From: Nemopilema nomurai
Lineage: Eukaryota; Cnidaria; Scyphozoa; Rhizostomeae; Rhizostomatidae
DNA: 64,000 nucleotides
Assembly (NCBI GenBank): GCA_003864495.1
Contig: ML133401.1
Coordinates: 930,001-994,000, forward strand
Direction of reading: 5' to 3'
The position numbers and the translations under genes were made by a program. Numbering within the stretch: position 1 is the stretch's first letter; each line of letters opens with the position of its first letter. The notes beneath the pieces were generated by a model. It searched no databases and was not told the origin of the DNA. It saw nothing but the letters and a program-made list of their open reading frames with translations. This document shows positions 22,812 to 36,700 of this stretch, one piece after another.

Positions 22812-23922
22812 ATGGCATCAAGAGGATTTCTTTTAGATCTCGCTTCCTGGTTTCGAAAAGTTCCGAAGGTGGACGTGCCCCCGAACACTGTCGTGCTTCG
22901 CCAGTTTTTCCCCGTTAAAGGAGTGCCAAGTGCATCACCGCCATGCCTCAAACTGGAGACATTTTTGCGCATGTCGAAAATTCCGTACGTCAACTGTTAT
23001 GGGGTAGGGTTATCCAAAAAAGGAAAGATTCCATGGATAAGTTACAATAACTTAGATATTGCTGATTCAAATTTTTGCATCGAATATTTGAGCAAAGAAT
23101 TCAAGGTCGATTTAGACGAAGGATTGACAGAGGAACAACGAGGAGCATCAGTTGCCATTCGTAGGATGTGTGACGAAAACACATATTGGGGACTAGTGCA
23201 CCATAGATGGAATAATGATTTTGAAAACACAAGACGGTAGATGGATCCTTATTTTTTACAACTTAAACATTTTTTGTTTTGCCTTATTAATGAATACGAT
23301 CTCATCACAGACAGGCACGTGCTAAAAATATTGTCGCATTCATGTAACTGGATAGAATTAGGGTAGTTGGATACTAAGGTTGACTTGATGTTGTGGAGGA
23401 GGCAATCCACTGTACGTTCTTTGAAGTTCAATATTTGAAGAACATATTACATTGGTTATATTTGGCATATTTCAATATTTCTCAAAAAATTGCCCTTTAT
23501 GCAAAGTGTCTGATTCAATGTCCTTTTTTCATCATAGTTTCTTCAAGATAACAAAGATTGATTTTATTGACAAATTGATTTGCAATATGTTAAGACGCAG
23601 AGTAGCAGGGCAAATGGCTGGACATGGAATTGGCTTACACACAAGTGATGAGATTTACTTCTTGGTGAACCAGGACATTAAAGCACTCTCTAACTACCTT
23701 GGAAGCAAAAAATTCTTCATGGGTGAAAAGGCATCACTTGTTGATGCATCTGTATTTGGAATAATGGCAAGTTTTCTGTGGCTTGACACCACATCACCTA
23801 TGCACCAAATGATTAACGAGAACTGTGTAAATATTGAAAAGTTCTGTCACACAATGAAGGAAACTTTCTGGCCAGACTGGGATACAGTTGTATCAAGAAA
23901 AAAGCTTAAATCAAAACTTTAA
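22812..23922 (+). CDS. FAXC: FAXC-like / metaxin-like GST-fold protein
   Basis: Two exons, 22812-23236 and 23538-23922, with GT..AG borders and a split Arg codon, give 269 aa. This matches the family of failed axon connections (FAXC), which has a thioredoxin-like N-domain and an alpha-helical GST C-domain related to metaxin and Tom37; fly Fax acts in axon development, and the biochemical role is unsettled. Seen: VVLRQFFPVKGVPSASPPCL with LKLETFLRMSKIPY (N-domain), GKIPWISYNN, then in exon 2 GHGIGLHTSDEIY, FFMGEKASLVDASVFG (typical of the GST C-domain) and FWPDW. It lacks the long acidic C-terminal tail of vertebrate FAXC. It is convergent with RAD50. Confidence 0.88.
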
Positions 23923-24735
23923 TTTTATGCTGAAAGCTGTAATGAAAACTTTTAAAGCCATGCACCATACATTATTACATGATAATCCTTTCTTAATTAT
24001 AGTTTACATTAACATTCTCTGTGAACATTATTATTCTCACCACTCATTGTATAATGGTTTTTTTATGAAACACCGAATGTTAAAATATACTTTTTCTGTT
24101 GAAAGTTGTAATTTCAGAACAGGCAACAGGCAATTCTTCTGGTTGCAACAAATGCTTTCATTTGCCAACAAATCCTAATTCTCTTTCAAAAATCAAACAC
24201 CAGAATACTTTAGCTTATTGTAAACATAACATGTCATTACTGAAAAACAAGAACACAGATACTATGAAGTTCTGATGATCAAAATCTTTCTTCAATACCA
24301 CTTCTTTGTTCAAAATCTTCTGAATTCCATAAATTCACAACCTTAATAAATCTGATTCCAGAAATCAAACTGACTGCTGGTTTCATTTTTAAGTTTCCTA
24401 CATTTTAAGGAATCATTTGGACAACATCAAGTTATTGAAGTTTGCTATTTCTTATGAAAGATATGTTGACCTATCAATAATAAAATATTGGTTAACAACT
24501 CATAGAGATGCTAACAGCCTCTATCAAATATAACCAAAAGCTCACTGTGCAAGCTCTCCTGGTCCTTTATGATTATGACAAAGAGGAGAATTTATATTCA
24601 GATTCTGGCATGCTGAACGACATATTATTAAACCTAACTCAGAAATGGCCATTCATGGAGGTACAAAGAATCCCGCAGAATGATGCCTTCTTCTAGACTC
24701 CTGGAGTATCTTCCTTGGTTAAGGGCTTCTCTAAC
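23923..24735. other. Convergent 3' gap between FAXC-like gene and RAD50
   Basis: AT-rich sequence that should hold the 3' UTRs of both genes. AATAAA-type signals on the + strand lie near 24343 and 24480. The short frames here show no family features. Confidence 0.55.
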
Positions 24736-27700
24736 TCACTTTTCTTTTATCTCATTGACAATCTGTCGGTGAACCTTTGAATTTCCCCTACATTGAAGTA
24801 AGGTTTGATCATATGAATTAAAAAGACAAAATCAAATTCTACACATATCAAAACTCATGATTGGAGCTTCAAATTTTCTAAAACATAAACACAAAAAACC
24901 TTCAATAAATAGAAAATTATGAGAGCTACTTACATCCAAGATCAATTGAAACGAAAAGTGATTGAAGATAGATTGAATAATGCGTTGAATATTAAATAGT
25001 GATAAGAACAGATTTGATAGAACTTACTCGGCACTCTTGTACACTCTGTAATAATAATCAACATAGTCCGACTGGCCTAACGCTCGAACAAATTCTTCGT
25101 CATGCGTGATGATGAGAAGCTGGAAATTCCGTTGCACCTGCCGCGATGCAATTATGCTGCAGGGGATCGAATGTTAAGTAAGTCAAGTCTCTACCAAATA
25201 TACCGAGATCAGCATAAAACATGTTTCATTGAAACATCAACTTGAGGCGTAAAGCACTCTAGAGAGGCAGACAATGGCGAATGAAGCGTTCGAGGTGACA
25301 TGGGATGTGGTTAGAAACTTACTCCTTCAATGCATTTGCTAAACTCTCTACATTCTGTTCATCAAGGTTAGTTGTTGGTTCGTCAAGAGCCAGGATACCA
25401 CAGTTGAGACAGAACGTCTCTGCAAGTGCCAACCGAATTAGAATTGAAGCCAGGACCTAGAGATGGGATAGGCAAAAATCCAGTTTCATGCGACAAGTGC
25501 CAGCCACTGATCTTCATTGACATTATTATCACTGTTACTTTAAATCCACATTCATTTCCCAAAGTTCTTTATCATATTAAATCTGACAACAGCTACGAGT
25601 AATCGGTTACCTATCCACAGTCTTCTTGCTCAACAAATATGCATTATTATGATTCTGTAGACGACGATACTCTGACTATGTTGGTAGCCAAATAACTCTC
25701 ATAAATCTTTATATTTAATAAATTTAAACAAAATGGAGAATGATTTTGAATCGTCAGGCTACTTTCACATGAAAGTATGAAATTTCGTACAACGGTTTGC
25801 CTTATCTCCATTAGTACTCGAATTCGAAGCATGGTAACTAATAACTTTAAAATGTTAATGGAGTGATACCTTTTGACCAGCACTGCATCTACTGCGCATG
25901 TCCAATATAATCTCGCCCTTGATCATAACAACCTGCAAGCAAAGAGGACACCATTAATAAAAAGACACACAAAGAAGCAGTTGTCACCAAAGTAGATTTG
26001 CGAACAAGTGGTTATAGTGTAGAACTTCACAATAGCTAGAAAAAGCACTCCTCGTGGTATGCAAACGACGAAAAATGACCAAAAGGTGACAAAATAAATA
26101 GCCAGTTGCGGATTGAAAACACTAGAGGGTGATAAAAAGAACGCATGATTGGCTATATATGACATATTGGTCAGCTTTTGGTCATTTTCCAACGTTAGCA
26201 TATTCGACGCTTGAAATGGTAGTTTAAGTATGCAGAAACTGATTCCGCCATCTCTAGCTATTGTGAAATAGATTTTCACTCAGCCCAATAGCCCAATAAA
26301 AGTAAGAACTAAAGCCACCCTGGTGGAGATCTCCGCATTAAAAACCAAGGATGCATACACGGTAGTTATAGACACGTCTGGCCCTCGCAGCTCCACTTCC
26401 TGCATCCTCGTCGGCACGTATCTCAATGGTGTCGATATCTAACAAGTAAACAAGAAGGATACTTGTTTAACGATCTTGGACACTGCCTGGGAAAAGTTGT
26501 CGAAAATGAGGCGTCACCAATCGAACAGTATAATATTCGTGAGTTAATACGACGCATGACTTCATTGATTGTCAAAGCTCAATCGGGGATCGACGAAGAT
26601 TGAACTGACAATGCGACAGAAGAAGGTCATTGACCAAAGTTTCGCAGATAAGAAGGGAAACATTCGCGTCAGGGAAGTGATTTTTTGACCGGTTCTGAAT
26701 AATCGGTGCAAAATGTATGGGAAGAGAACAACTGGAGAGAGGGCGGACACATCTTTTCTAATAATCACCTTCCTAAATTCTCAAAATCTCCAAGAGCTAT
26801 TGCGAGTTGCAGGTATAAGAAACGCATTTGTTATAATGCATTTTGGCAAAATCTAATATTAGCTAACTGCTGCTTTGTGGGTTATTTGCCGTACTAATTC
26901 TCTGGAAGCAACCCTGAAACCTCTAACAGCACCATCACAATTCACTGTTTAAGCTTCCAGCATCAGTTCCTATGCTATTTATCCGTTCTTCTTGAGAAAG
27001 GATTAACCTAAAAGTTGTCAAAAACCGATCAAAAGACGCTCAGTTGAATCAGCTGCAACACTCGAGCGTACCGTTGCCCTTGTATATATGTATCCAGTAC
27101 TCCTTCAATATCCTATTGATTTCCTCCATTTTCACTGTATGGAACTTCATGATAGCCCGATCCAAAGCTTTGTAGTACTGATCAAGGTCCTGGTTCGCCA
27201 GGTCTGTTGTCTTTGCCTCGATTGCTCTTTTCGAAAAATTTGTCTCAGCTCGAGCAAACTTCTCGCTCCTCAAATCCCGCTCCATTTTCCTCTGCTCCTC
27301 CTCAAGGCCTTTCAAACGTCCCTCGCTGCTGGCTTTGGTCCTCTTTAGTTCATCAAGGCTTCGTTGAAGCTCAGCTTTACTGGTACGTAGAATTCTAGTC
27401 GCGCCGTACTTTGATAGCTCTCCTTCCAACCCATTCAGTGCAGATCTGTATTCACCGATGTCTCTCTCAACTTCAAATAGCCTATGGAGTAATTACGTCA
27501 CCACAAGATGAAAGAACGAAAAGATCAACCGGGGAAAATGCCAGGAAACTTAAGAGGAATAAAACATCAAATTATAAAGGCGCTGAAAATGTTGTGTTCC
27601 TTTATCAAAATTCGTGACATCTTGATTCAATATTTACTCTTAAACTATTAACTCTATGTACACTGCAATTGCTAAAAAGACCAAAAATCCAACTACATTT

Positions 27701-30700
27701 CGATAAATAACAAACGAAAAGTGATGTCAATAGATTTGATAGGCTGATCTATATAGATTCTCCGTACGGACCCAAACAAGAGCTGCTTTTATCATAGATA
27801 GATGCACAGAGCACTCTAAAGAAAAAACCCTGGGCATGCATACTTTCGCAGTGCAAATAAAGCTTCAAATAAATGCAATGCATGTGGGTGAAACTTTATA
27901 TAAAAAGTTGGCTCAATCAAAAATTTAATTTTTGGAAAATATGCTAAAAAATGGCCAAATGCAATACTAAGCGCTTGAAATATTGTGAATTATTGGAGAT
28001 GAACTTCCATGATCAACGCAGAATACTAGACGAAAGCACCATACGCCCAGTGGTTTGATGAGAAGGCCGGAGAAAAGCTCCTTTTAGGCCCTCTTATTCT
28101 ATCGTGATTCCAAAGGACTTGCTACTCGAATGGCATACCGAATGTTGTCTTCCAGCTCGCGTGCTTTTGCCTGCTGCGTATCCACCAATTTTTGCACCTC
28201 GGTCAACTTTCTTGCGTGCTCTTCTTTCTCCTGTTCAAACCTCCTGTTTTCGGTTTCAGTCTGTTTCACGTTAGCAGCGTTTTGTCGCAGAGCCCTGTCC
28301 TTACCCTCCGTCAAGTACCTACCAAGAAATGAAAGAACAGCATCTTCATAAGGCACTAGGACAATCCTTTTCAGACTAGAAGCTACGCGACGGCTCGAAA
28401 ACCAATCTGGCTCTTTTCAAACATAACGCCGCCATATAAAATCCAAATATCGCCCTAAAAAGTAGCTGTTTGCAATTAAGCAAACGAAAGCCTAGACCCA
28501 AGAAAGCAAACAGGGAACATACATGACTAACGCCAACATGAAATGAAGATGGAAGCTTTAACGAAAAGCAAAACAGAATCAGTTAGCGAGCATTCATGGC
28601 TGCATATGCCTAGCTTAAGCTAATGTTAACGGCGTACTTCATTTCATTCGATCATTTCCCACCTTTTAACCTCGGCATCAAGTTCCCGGATTCTATTTCC
28701 ACTCTGCTTTATCGTGTCCAGCAGACTGCGCGCCTCCTCCACATGCCTATCCTTTTCGGCCTCGGTCTTCTGCTGCCTCTCTTTCAAGTCACTCAGGCAT
28801 CTTTGAAGTGGCTCCAGCTGACTCTCTGCCTCTTTGATCTCCCGCTCAAAGGAATTATTGCTGGCACTCAGCTCTGCTTTCTGTTCTTCCAACTGCGAAC
28901 GACGTTGCAGCTTTGCCGAGATGTTGAGCTTTAACGACACAAAAGCAGATAATTCAGTGGAGAGGAACAGGAATTGTATACAACAAAATGCCTGCGCTTT
29001 AAACTGCTTTGAATACAGAAACATCATTACCAACAAAATTAGCTTTGCTTGCCACCAACGAAGCCTCGAGGCACGTCCGGATTTTTGGAAACAGTTCTAA
29101 AAAGGTCTTGAAAGCGCACGAGCCTTTATATTAAAGATAATTGTTGATTACCTCGATGAAGCCTCACTTTGCTCTTCGTAGAAGCCTGCAAACTTAGAGA
29201 TATCCAGTTGTGGAAGAGGCAAAAAGGAAACGATACGAAAGGGAACAAATTAAACAGAAAAGAGGCTGACCTGCTCCGATTTGAGGCTGTTGATGCTCCT
29301 CTCGAGCTGCGAGCATTGGTTGTTGTGCTCCATCAGCTGGTTTCTTTTGAGTTCCGTCTTCCGCTCAATGCTTTCGCTTCAAATCGAATCGAATCCTTCA
29401 CTCACACCACGTGCAACATTAAAGTCACAATAAGTGAATAAGAAAACGCAAAGCATTATAATCTGCCTCTCTTTCACACCTTGAACATATTTATGTCTTA
29501 GATATTCAGGCACACCCGGAGCCTTTCTATACACCTAGAGTTCACTCTTTCAAAACAAACATCATCCTTCCTTGTATAAACTACGACTAAGAACGGATCA
29601 GATTGATCAAATCATGAAGCCTCCCTCATTTCGGGTATACCTTCGTTCCTTTTGACACCAAGTCCGAATATAATTGCCCTCTGATAACCCCCTGAACCAT
29701 AATACCATAAATTTAGTGCGATAAAATAACCCTGTGTTGGTGAAGAAGATCAACTATAAACTACGGTGTTTCATTTGATGCAAAAGATGCAAAATTTGCA
29801 AGAGCCACACACTGAATTGAAGTTTGGCTTACATTTGTTCCTGAGCTTCCTCGATCTCAGTCGTAATCAATGCCATTGTCCTTCCCGGGGCTGTAAAAAA
29901 TCACTTAAAATTATTGATGCTAGTAGCTTACATTGCTTCAATTAAGACTTAAAATCACCGCGAATGCTTTTAACAGTAACTTCAAAACCTTAAATGACAT
30001 GTTACCAATGATGCTGACACGAGAGTCACAATACGACGGATGCTACATGAACACAATACCTTTGATACACACATACAGAAGTTCGCAGCATAGGTTAGGC
30101 TAGGTCAGTAGGGCTTTCGGGGTTCAAAAAGGAACATTTTGGTGACGCATCCTTCTCTTTTCACATTTTGCAGCCAAGACTGTCAAGTAATACGGATAAA
30201 AATCACTCATCAAGTCGCTTGATTGCATCGAGGCTCACTTTAATATGCACAAAACACAATCACTCCTAGACCGTAGCCACCTCTATGCTTCCCCGCAACT
30301 ACGTCCATCTTTCAGTGGCCACTGAGAAGGAGCACAAAAAACTGGCTTATCAAATTACGGTACAGGAAGGACTGGGAATCAAATTACGTACCTACTCCTT
30401 TCAGCTTTGAAGACTCAAGACTAATCGCTTTATCGATGTCTTTTATTTCATAAAGATAAGAGTCCACCATGCTGACATCTGATTGCATCTCCCTGGCCGT
30501 CCTTTCTTCTGACTCAGTCATTGCTCGCACGTCTTCAAGCTAGAAAATGCAAAGAGATGCTAGGAGAGTAGGTTCTAATGACGAAGACCTTGATCAATCA
30601 TCATATTAGGCCTTGGTTTCACCCAAAGGTCCGGGGATTTAAAAAAGCAACTTGTTCAAAGGGTTTGATAATAGTTGAAGGTGAGTTGCTCTCTTGATGA

Positions 30701-33700
30701 CAATTTCTTGGCTCTTTGTGTGATCAATCATCACATTAAGCTGACTTGTTGTTACGAAAGATAAATTGGTTGGCCTAAGTGTATCATTTCGATATGAATG
30801 CTAACGGGGCATGGAGATAAAACTGACAAAAATAAACACTGAATGGAGCATAAAATTATCGGTGTCAACTTAGAAAACCTTTTTAACTGATTAACGCACT
30901 GGCTTTCACGTACTTAGGTACCCGGTTCACCAGTTAACCTGGTATTGACCTTTGATCATATACGACGACATCTAAAACAATCCCCAAAAATGAAATAGAT
31001 CACTTCAACCGCTCAAGGCTGTTCAACGAAACAACGATACTGTTGACCTGAAAACATTATTCCACGACCTTCTAGTCACGTGGATAACAATTTGGTAAAT
31101 GGCAGCAGAAAAGGGATAAAGCAGCTCCTCCACATTAACAGCCGCTCCTCCACATTAACACCCGTACGTTATCAAGTTGCAGTCGTAATGATTCGATTTC
31201 CTTTCCAAGTTCAGCAATTTTCTCTCGCACTTCTGGGATTTCCTTCGATTCCAGTGTTTCAAGCTGTGTTAATAAAATGGAGCAGCATTCAGAAGGGAAC
31301 GTTTAAAAACCGCGGGCAGTGAGAAATGTCAAGCTCAAAATAGAGTCCAGGAATATGGACCGCTCAACGGCTGGGAGCCGGAGGAAGATGGAGAAGAATT
31401 TTGCCTGTAAATGTCATTATTGAGGAAGGTTTATTAGTAATTTTATCATTGTTTCAATTTTGTTTTGGGTTGGCAATGAGATGAATCATAGAAATTACAG
31501 CCAGAGAAAAGGTTATAGCTTCTACAGGACTCTGGTTCTAAACAAGAAATACCAATACTCGGACTAAACCACAGCAAAAGCGAGAACAGTGCCTTGAAAG
31601 GAATACAATGCTCTCGATGTCGAGTCGATGCTGGACAACAAACGCTAGAATCCGCCTGTTGCTTCAAAATTATGCAACGAATGATGAAATGTCAGTATGT
31701 GGATGAGAAAGGAGCAGAAGGCTGCCAGGAAAAGAGAGATTAGGTCGACTAGACAAATCACTGCGGGAATATCACTCAAAAACAGCGGATTAACCTAACT
31801 CGTCGATCACTGAGGGAATATCACTCAAAAACAGCGGATTAACCTGACTCTTGGATGCTTCAATAAAAGTCAAGTGTTGCAGAGCAAGGACATTTCGCAA
31901 CTGAAATATTTGCATTAATTTCAGACAGATGACCTCAAAGTGTTCGGGGCCAAAAGGATAGGCAATTCCTCGTCACTCGCTGCTCACATTCAATAATTTA
32001 CAAGTTGGAGACCAAAATGGCGGCCATGTCTACAGTAAGAGCAAAAAAATCACTTTATAAGAAACCTTAGGCTGATACTTTTCAGAAATGGGGTCTCATA
32101 CAAAAACTTTTCAGCTTGGTTTAGGTAGGTTCGTTATAGAATAATTCCAAATATACTCAGTTTCACTCTTGCCTTTTAAAATGAAAGCCAAATTGTGTGT
32201 ACGCAAAGATACATAACTTGAAATCATTGAAAGAATTCTTAGCCACATTGTAAGAAATCTTTTAGCCTCTTTCCTGCATAAATTTCCTTTTAATAGGAAA
32301 GGTATTTACGTACATAGCTAACTAGAACTGGTGAACTACCAATCGACCTTATTCAAATATTCACGTAACTCCACAACTCACATTAGCGCTGACTGGAGCG
32401 AGGTCATCCACCATCAACAGCTTCCTCTTCTCTTGAACCAAAATTGTCTCATTCTGTTGTCTTTTCTCTGGGACAGTAACCAACTTGTGTTCAAGCTGAA
32501 ATTGACAAAGAGAAAGTCACTACTTTAGAACATGACAGTCACTTAGAAAAAGGTTCCACCATTGATCTTGGTTGTGAATAAGTGTCCAAAAAATGTCCAA
32601 AAAGGTACAAAATCAATTTATTCTTGCCAGTACGTAAATAATATGTTGGTTTTATCTTCAGACAAAAAGCGGATCTTGTCCGCCGTGTTGTAAATGCTTC
32701 ACTTAAAATAACAGCAATCTATGATTCATATGTCTAGCATGGCGAAAAAACATTGCCAAAGCAGAGGATGCAAATTAGGGGATATGCAGACGTGTTTATC
32801 AAAAGATGAGTAGTCAAAAGATGAGTAGTCAAAAGATGAGTAGTCAAAAGTCACCTCTGTCACCAGCTGGTGCAGTTCCCGTGCAGAAGCGAACTCTCGA
32901 TGGCATAAGGGGCATCCCTTCTCTTGCTTGCTGCTGCCCTTCATTTCAGCTATATACTTTCTGTAAATCTTTTCAAATGCGTTTATTTCGCTGGCAATGC
33001 TGTAAGTTTGAAGGAATATGGTAAACAAATGCTGAAAGAGATGATTTACCAAATGTATTATCGTCTTTGCCGCCGAGGATATGAAATGCGGATAACGGTT
33101 TAACGAGCTGGGTAATGTGTGCTATATAACTACATTTTGCTATTGATTAATAACCATTTCGTGTTAACAATTCTCTCTTTGATTGCGAAATGGTACCCTT
33201 TCGTACCTCTTCATAGTTCAGTGGATGATAATTAGAGCCATGATCAAACCGTTAATCCACAGTAACCTCTTTCACTTTATACATGTTTTTACTTAGAATT
33301 GCATTTAGAGTCCCAGATATTTGACAGTGCTTGCACAAGGAGCCTTGCACGCGGGTTCAATCCAAAGCAATGGTCATATGAACTCTTAAGAAAGATAGGA
33401 CGTAGATTAGAAATGTTGAGTTACCCAAACAACAAAAAAGTGAAATATATGAAGTGGACTTTAATTGCAGCATCGATAAATGGAGGAAGAATTCGAGAGC
33501 CAAAAGAGTTGGAGGGGTATTGCAACATTCACCTCTATTCACTTACTGAACCAGATACACATTTGTGGTAAAGAAAGAATCGATTGTCGTTGTGAACAAA
33601 CAACCAAGTCATTCCATGAACAAAAGCTTATACGGCGAAGCACGTTCTCCAGGCTTCTCCACTTGAATAGCTAGCAAATTATATTGTACAGGGCAACAGC

Positions 33701-36700
33701 ATCATTGCAAAATTCTTGGATGTAGGTTCAGAGGTAACTCTTCTATTTAAATTTGGTATGGATGTGAACGCAAAAAGCGTTAGGCTCTTTTCAAGCATCT
33801 GATGCAGCAACAGAAGAAAAGAATCAATTATGGATAACCATATTTTGGTGATTGCCCTGTGGATGGTTTAAATGTGAAGATAAGGTTCGAAGGGTGGAGT
33901 CTTAAGAAGCATTACCATCGCAGACACTGCAAGTAGTGATGCCGAAAACAAGGAGGGGGTTTTAGCTTTGACAGGCGTTGGTTCAAATCAAACATTCAAA
34001 ATTCAAATCACTTTCTCACTGTTCATGCTTCTCTCTTCAAAACAGGTGTCACTAAGTTGACCTCTTTCGTGTTTAATGTGGTAACGTAGGAGACAGGTTA
34101 GATGCTAAAAATACCAATGCGACAGTTCAATGCTGAATCACCCTAAATCCACTCAATTCAGAAGATGAAGCTGAAAAGGACAAATATTTGATTTACTTCT
34201 TATGCTTGTCCAGGCTTTTTGCAACTCTCTCCTTGAACTCGTTGAAACTGTTATCACCACAGGCTTCACTCAGTCTTTCCCTATACTCGGCTTGCTTTCG
34301 CTCCAAGCTGCGGAGGAGCTCCCTGTGTAGAAGAGGCGAGACGTTGGCGAAAAGCTGGAGAACTAATTCTCTAAACAGATCAGAAAATGGATGCAAAGAG
34401 AATGGTTCAAGAGAATAGATGCCTGTTCGTATCTGTACTAACACAGAATACCGAATACCGAATACACAGTACACATAAAAGTCTGCACATAAAAGGCTGC
34501 GAAATACAAACATTCATTATGGGTATTGTTTGTCTCTGAAAATCTGCTGAAGAAACAGGTTTGTACGCCTTTGAAATTCAATGTTGAATGTTTATGATTG
34601 GCATCGGTCCTGTATTAATTGACAGAAGACCTGAGCTTCGAGAATTCCTGCCAAGTCCATTCGGACTTTTCACCTGTCAAATGGTTATGATTCAATAATA
34701 TAATGACTTTGACTGCAGAAAACTGAGTGCAGTCTACGAAGTAAGAGCATGGAAACATTCAAAACTGATTGGAAAGTCAAATAATCTTCAACCATAGAAC
34801 CTTGGGAAGGTCAAACCTCGGGAGGCCACTGATTGGAGTGGCAAAATAAGCTCTATAATTCTTTGAAGCTCATAAAGTAACAATAATTCTAATGTCTTTA
34901 CTATAATTTGCACCACGTACAGATTTGTTCTTCGATTTGTTTCCTTAGAAGTCAACTTTCTCTCGATCTCCTTGACTTCCTCGTTTAGTCCACGCCAATC
35001 CGATTTCTTCTTTGCTAGATAATCACGGAGCTGTGAATTGAGATCTTCTAGTGGAGGACGGGTTCCAAAAATTGTTGATAAATCCTCTTCGTGACGATTT
35101 AAGCTTTGAAAAAAACGAGAAGACCATTAAGCAAATGAGATATAAAAAGGTTTGCTCAGCTAAAGTTAATCTCCACGGCTTTTAATTAATGAAATTAAAA
35201 ATCACGGATAAAGACGATTGTCATTTAGAATTCCAACGAATTGGCAAAATAATCCCAGTTAAGCACCACGAGCATTCTCTAAGTGCATGGAGCATCGGTT
35301 GGTGTTATGGCTCTTGCACTAGGGTGACAAAAGATAAAAAACTAAAAACGACGATAAAAAAGAGCTTCAGAAAGCCAGGTGAGAATTTAACAACAGACAG
35401 CAATTGAAGACATTAATATGAACATGACTTACCGGAAATGACAGAATTAGCGCTTATTTAAAAATAAACTTTTTACTGGGGCGCTTGTTCGGCAGGGGCA
35501 GTTAATTCAGCAGGGGCGCTTATTAATTTTTGTTCATACAATGTAAGGGAGAAAAATTATTTCTAGTGTTCTTCAGTTCTTCTTCTAAAGAAGATTATAA
35601 CATAATATAATATCGATAAAAATAATTGCTTAGGGGCGCTTATTCAAACAGGGGGCGGTTATTGCAAAAATTGTCTTTATCTCTGGGCGCTTATTCGGCA
35701 GGGGCGGTTATTTGGCAGGGGGCGCTAATTTCGTCATTTACGGTATTCATAATCCTCTAGGCCTAGCATACTGCTTTCATTTCCACAGCCTCTGCATTCG
35801 AGTTGCTTTCATGGTGATTCATGATTCGTGATTGGCGATTCGTCCAAGACTCACATGCTTTGGATCATGTCCTCTTTGGCCTGCTTCTCTTTCACCTTCA
35901 TGTCCACCTTTGTCTGAAGAGTGGACTGTAAATGCCCCTGCTTTTGCTCCTCCCTCAACGCCCCTAGCTTTTGCTCGATCGTCCTCTTCTCGGCAATCAG
36001 CGATTTGACATCAGCGTTCAGCTGGCTCGTGCTCACGTGACTTTGCAGTTCATTTAGCTCGTGTTCGGCCTTCCTTACGTCACGCTCTATGCTCTGCAGA
36101 CGATTTGCCGAGGCAGCAACAACGCTGAGCTCTTTGTTGATGTCCTGAATAGTCTTCTTGTTCTTCTCCTGCGGTTTTGAGATGAATTCGCAGCAGATAA
36201 TTATTCATTCGTTAATCCATTTGTATATTCAATTGTGTAACAATATTTATTTGAAACGGCCATACCTCAGCCTGATTACACAATTAATTTCAAAAATGAC
36301 TGCAGGTATAGTCATACGAAACATGAAAATGATACACAAACCAAAATCATGGACAAACAAAGTCAAATCAATTTGATGTTCTTCATTCCGAAAACCAGAC
36401 ATGATATATACAACACATGAACTTTAGAACGACTCAGCCTGAACACTGCGAGTATCTCTGATTCCTTAACAGCATTTGAATAGGAGACAGATTGCACGAG
36501 CGATACACTGCAAGTTTGATGTAAATCAGAATTAAATCTATGTTCCTTGGACACACAGCACCTGCCTATCCGAGTCTGGCATTAAATCAAGAAACGGTGT
36601 TCAACAAAACAAAAACATTCTGGTTTGCATTACCGCTCTTATTCTTCTTTTCTTGAAATGCTTGTGAATTCGAATACAAAATGTAGGTATTTACTAAGAT

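Noticed and set aside
27088..27398. Plus-strand frames rich in Ser and Leu
   Set aside because: Antisense of RAD50 exon 29.
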